Source: Bifidobacteriaceae bacterium
GTDB taxonomy: Bacteria > Actinomycetota > Actinomycetes > Actinomycetales > WQXJ01
Assembly: GCA_031268115.1 (NCBI GenBank)
Contig: JAIRXV010000136.1
Location: 1-5,100 of the forward strand
DNA: 5,100 nucleotides
Direction: 5' to 3'
Shown: in pieces, positions 4,678 through 5,100 of the stretch
How positions within the stretch are numbered: position 1 is the stretch's first letter
Layout of the letters: each line of letters starts with the position of its first letter
Position numbers and translations under genes: made by a program
The notes under the pieces: generated by a model
The model's database searches: none
The model's input: the letters and a program-made list of their open reading frames with translations, nothing else
Told to the model about the DNA's origin: nothing

Positions 4678-4722
4678 GTGGACGTCGCGCCTTGTCGCTG
4701 TGGACCGGTTGACGGGTCACCC

Positions 4723-4989
4723 CTAGAACAGGTCTTGATGGGTGCCGGTGCGCACTGCGGTGATCATCTGGGGTTGGTGTCGGTAGATGAGCAACCAGTC
4801 GCTCTCAATGTGGCACTCGCGGCAACCGCTCCACTTGCCTTCGAGATCGTGGTCTTGGTAGCTCGCGGGCAGCGACCGCCCGGAGGCTAGGACTTCGAGG
4901 GCTTCGCTCAGGGCGCGGATGTCGGCTCCGCGTTGGCGCATCCGCTTCAGGTCGCCGGCCATTTGGGAGCCGTACTCGAACCTAGGCAT
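4723..4989 (-). CDS. yafQ: YafQ-family mRNA-interferase toxin (RelE superfamily)
   Basis: YafQ toxins cleave mRNA in the ribosomal A site and are neutralised by a DinJ/RelB-type antitoxin. The 88-residue product matches the family over its whole length: the N-terminal DLKRMRQRGADIRALSEALE, then LPASYQDHDLEGKWSGCREC, then HIESDWLLIYRH, ending VRTGTHQDLF. Catalytic positions are all present: His47, His60, Asp64, His84 and the terminal Phe88, which line up with E. coli YafQ His50, His63, Asp67, His87 and Phe91. The toxin therefore appears intact. ATG 4989 overlaps the end of the upstream antitoxin gene by eight bases, and GGGAGAAG at 4999-5006 can serve as its Shine-Dalgarno sequence. This is the only toxin in the window with a complete active site. 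Confidence 0.93.
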   Translation of the reverse strand: MPRFEYGSQMAGDLKRMRQRGADIRALSEALEVLASGRSLPASYQDHDLEGKWSGCRECHIESDWLLIYRHQPQMITAVRTGTHQDLF

Positions 4990-5100
4990 GCGTCCAGTCT
5001 TCTCCCAGGATGTCGGCGATCATGTCGCCCGGAGAGTCGAACGGGCCCGTGATGCCGTGGCCTTCCACTGCCTCGGCTATAGCTTTTCGGGTGGTGGCGT
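4982..5100 (-). CDS. RelB/DinJ-type antitoxin, C-terminal part (runs off right edge)
   Basis: The minus-strand frame entering from the right edge reads ATTRKAIAEAVEGHGITGPF and then DSPGDMIADILGEDWTHA before TAG at 4984-4982; 38 codons are visible. The pattern TRKAIxEA followed by GPFDSxxD is typical of the C-terminal region of DinJ/RelB antitoxins, which wraps around the YafQ toxin. It overlaps the yafQ start by eight bases, so the two are co-translated, antitoxin first. The RHH DNA-binding half and the operon promoter lie outside the window. Confidence 0.85.
   Translation of the reverse strand, partial: ATTRKAIAEAVEGHGITGPFDSPGDMIADILGEDWTHA

Noticed and set aside
4421..4720. N-terminal extension of the RHH protein from ATG 4720
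   Set aside because: The extension spans the repeat element and operator palindrome and adds about 100 residues foreign to RHH antitoxins.
1..5100. CRISPR array, insertion sequence, integrase or replication origin
   Set aside because: No regularly spaced repeats, transposase or recombinase motifs, or DnaA-box cluster were seen on either strand.

Overview
The window is GC-rich and looks actinobacterial. Third codon positions favour G/C, GTG starts are used, two genes appear leaderless with a TANNNT box six bases before the start codon, and the left-hand ATPase resembles an actinomycete helicase-like family. No 16S gene or unambiguous genus marker is present, so I do not name a genus. All protein genes lie on the minus strand; the only plus-strand gene is a tRNA.

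Left part (1-1635): the N-terminal 545 codons of a large helicase/AAA-type ATPase that runs off the left edge. Its P-loop has lost the Walker A lysine. Positions 1636-1815 form a divergent control region holding the promoter of this gene and that of tRNA-Arg(CCT) at 1816-1888.

Middle (1889-3541): a short coding-like remnant, resembling the tail of a helix-turn-helix protein, abuts the 3' end of the tRNA. Next comes a vapBC toxin-antitoxin pair (GTGA overlap) whose VapC has non-acidic residues at two of the four expected metal-binding positions. Upstream of it is a secreted lipoprotein of unknown function with its own RBS and probable promoter.

Right part (3542-5100): a ribbon-helix-helix antitoxin-type gene (4139-4420) with a palindromic operator over its -10 box but no intact toxin partner, only a broken downstream frame. 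It is followed by the YafQ-family toxin gene (4723-4989) and the 3' end of its RelB/DinJ-type antitoxin gene, which runs off the right edge. A roughly 62-bp direct repeat containing a UUCG hairpin occurs twice, exactly 768 bp apart. Each copy lies about 45 bp beyond a minus-strand stop codon, and together they bracket the RHH module.

Together, 1889-5100 reads as an accessory segment next to a tRNA: three toxin-antitoxin-type loci in about 3 kb, two of them visibly decayed, around a lipoprotein. The rightmost yafQ system looks intact as far as it can be seen. No integrase, transposase or second copy of the tRNA 3' end is visible, so mobility is an inference.
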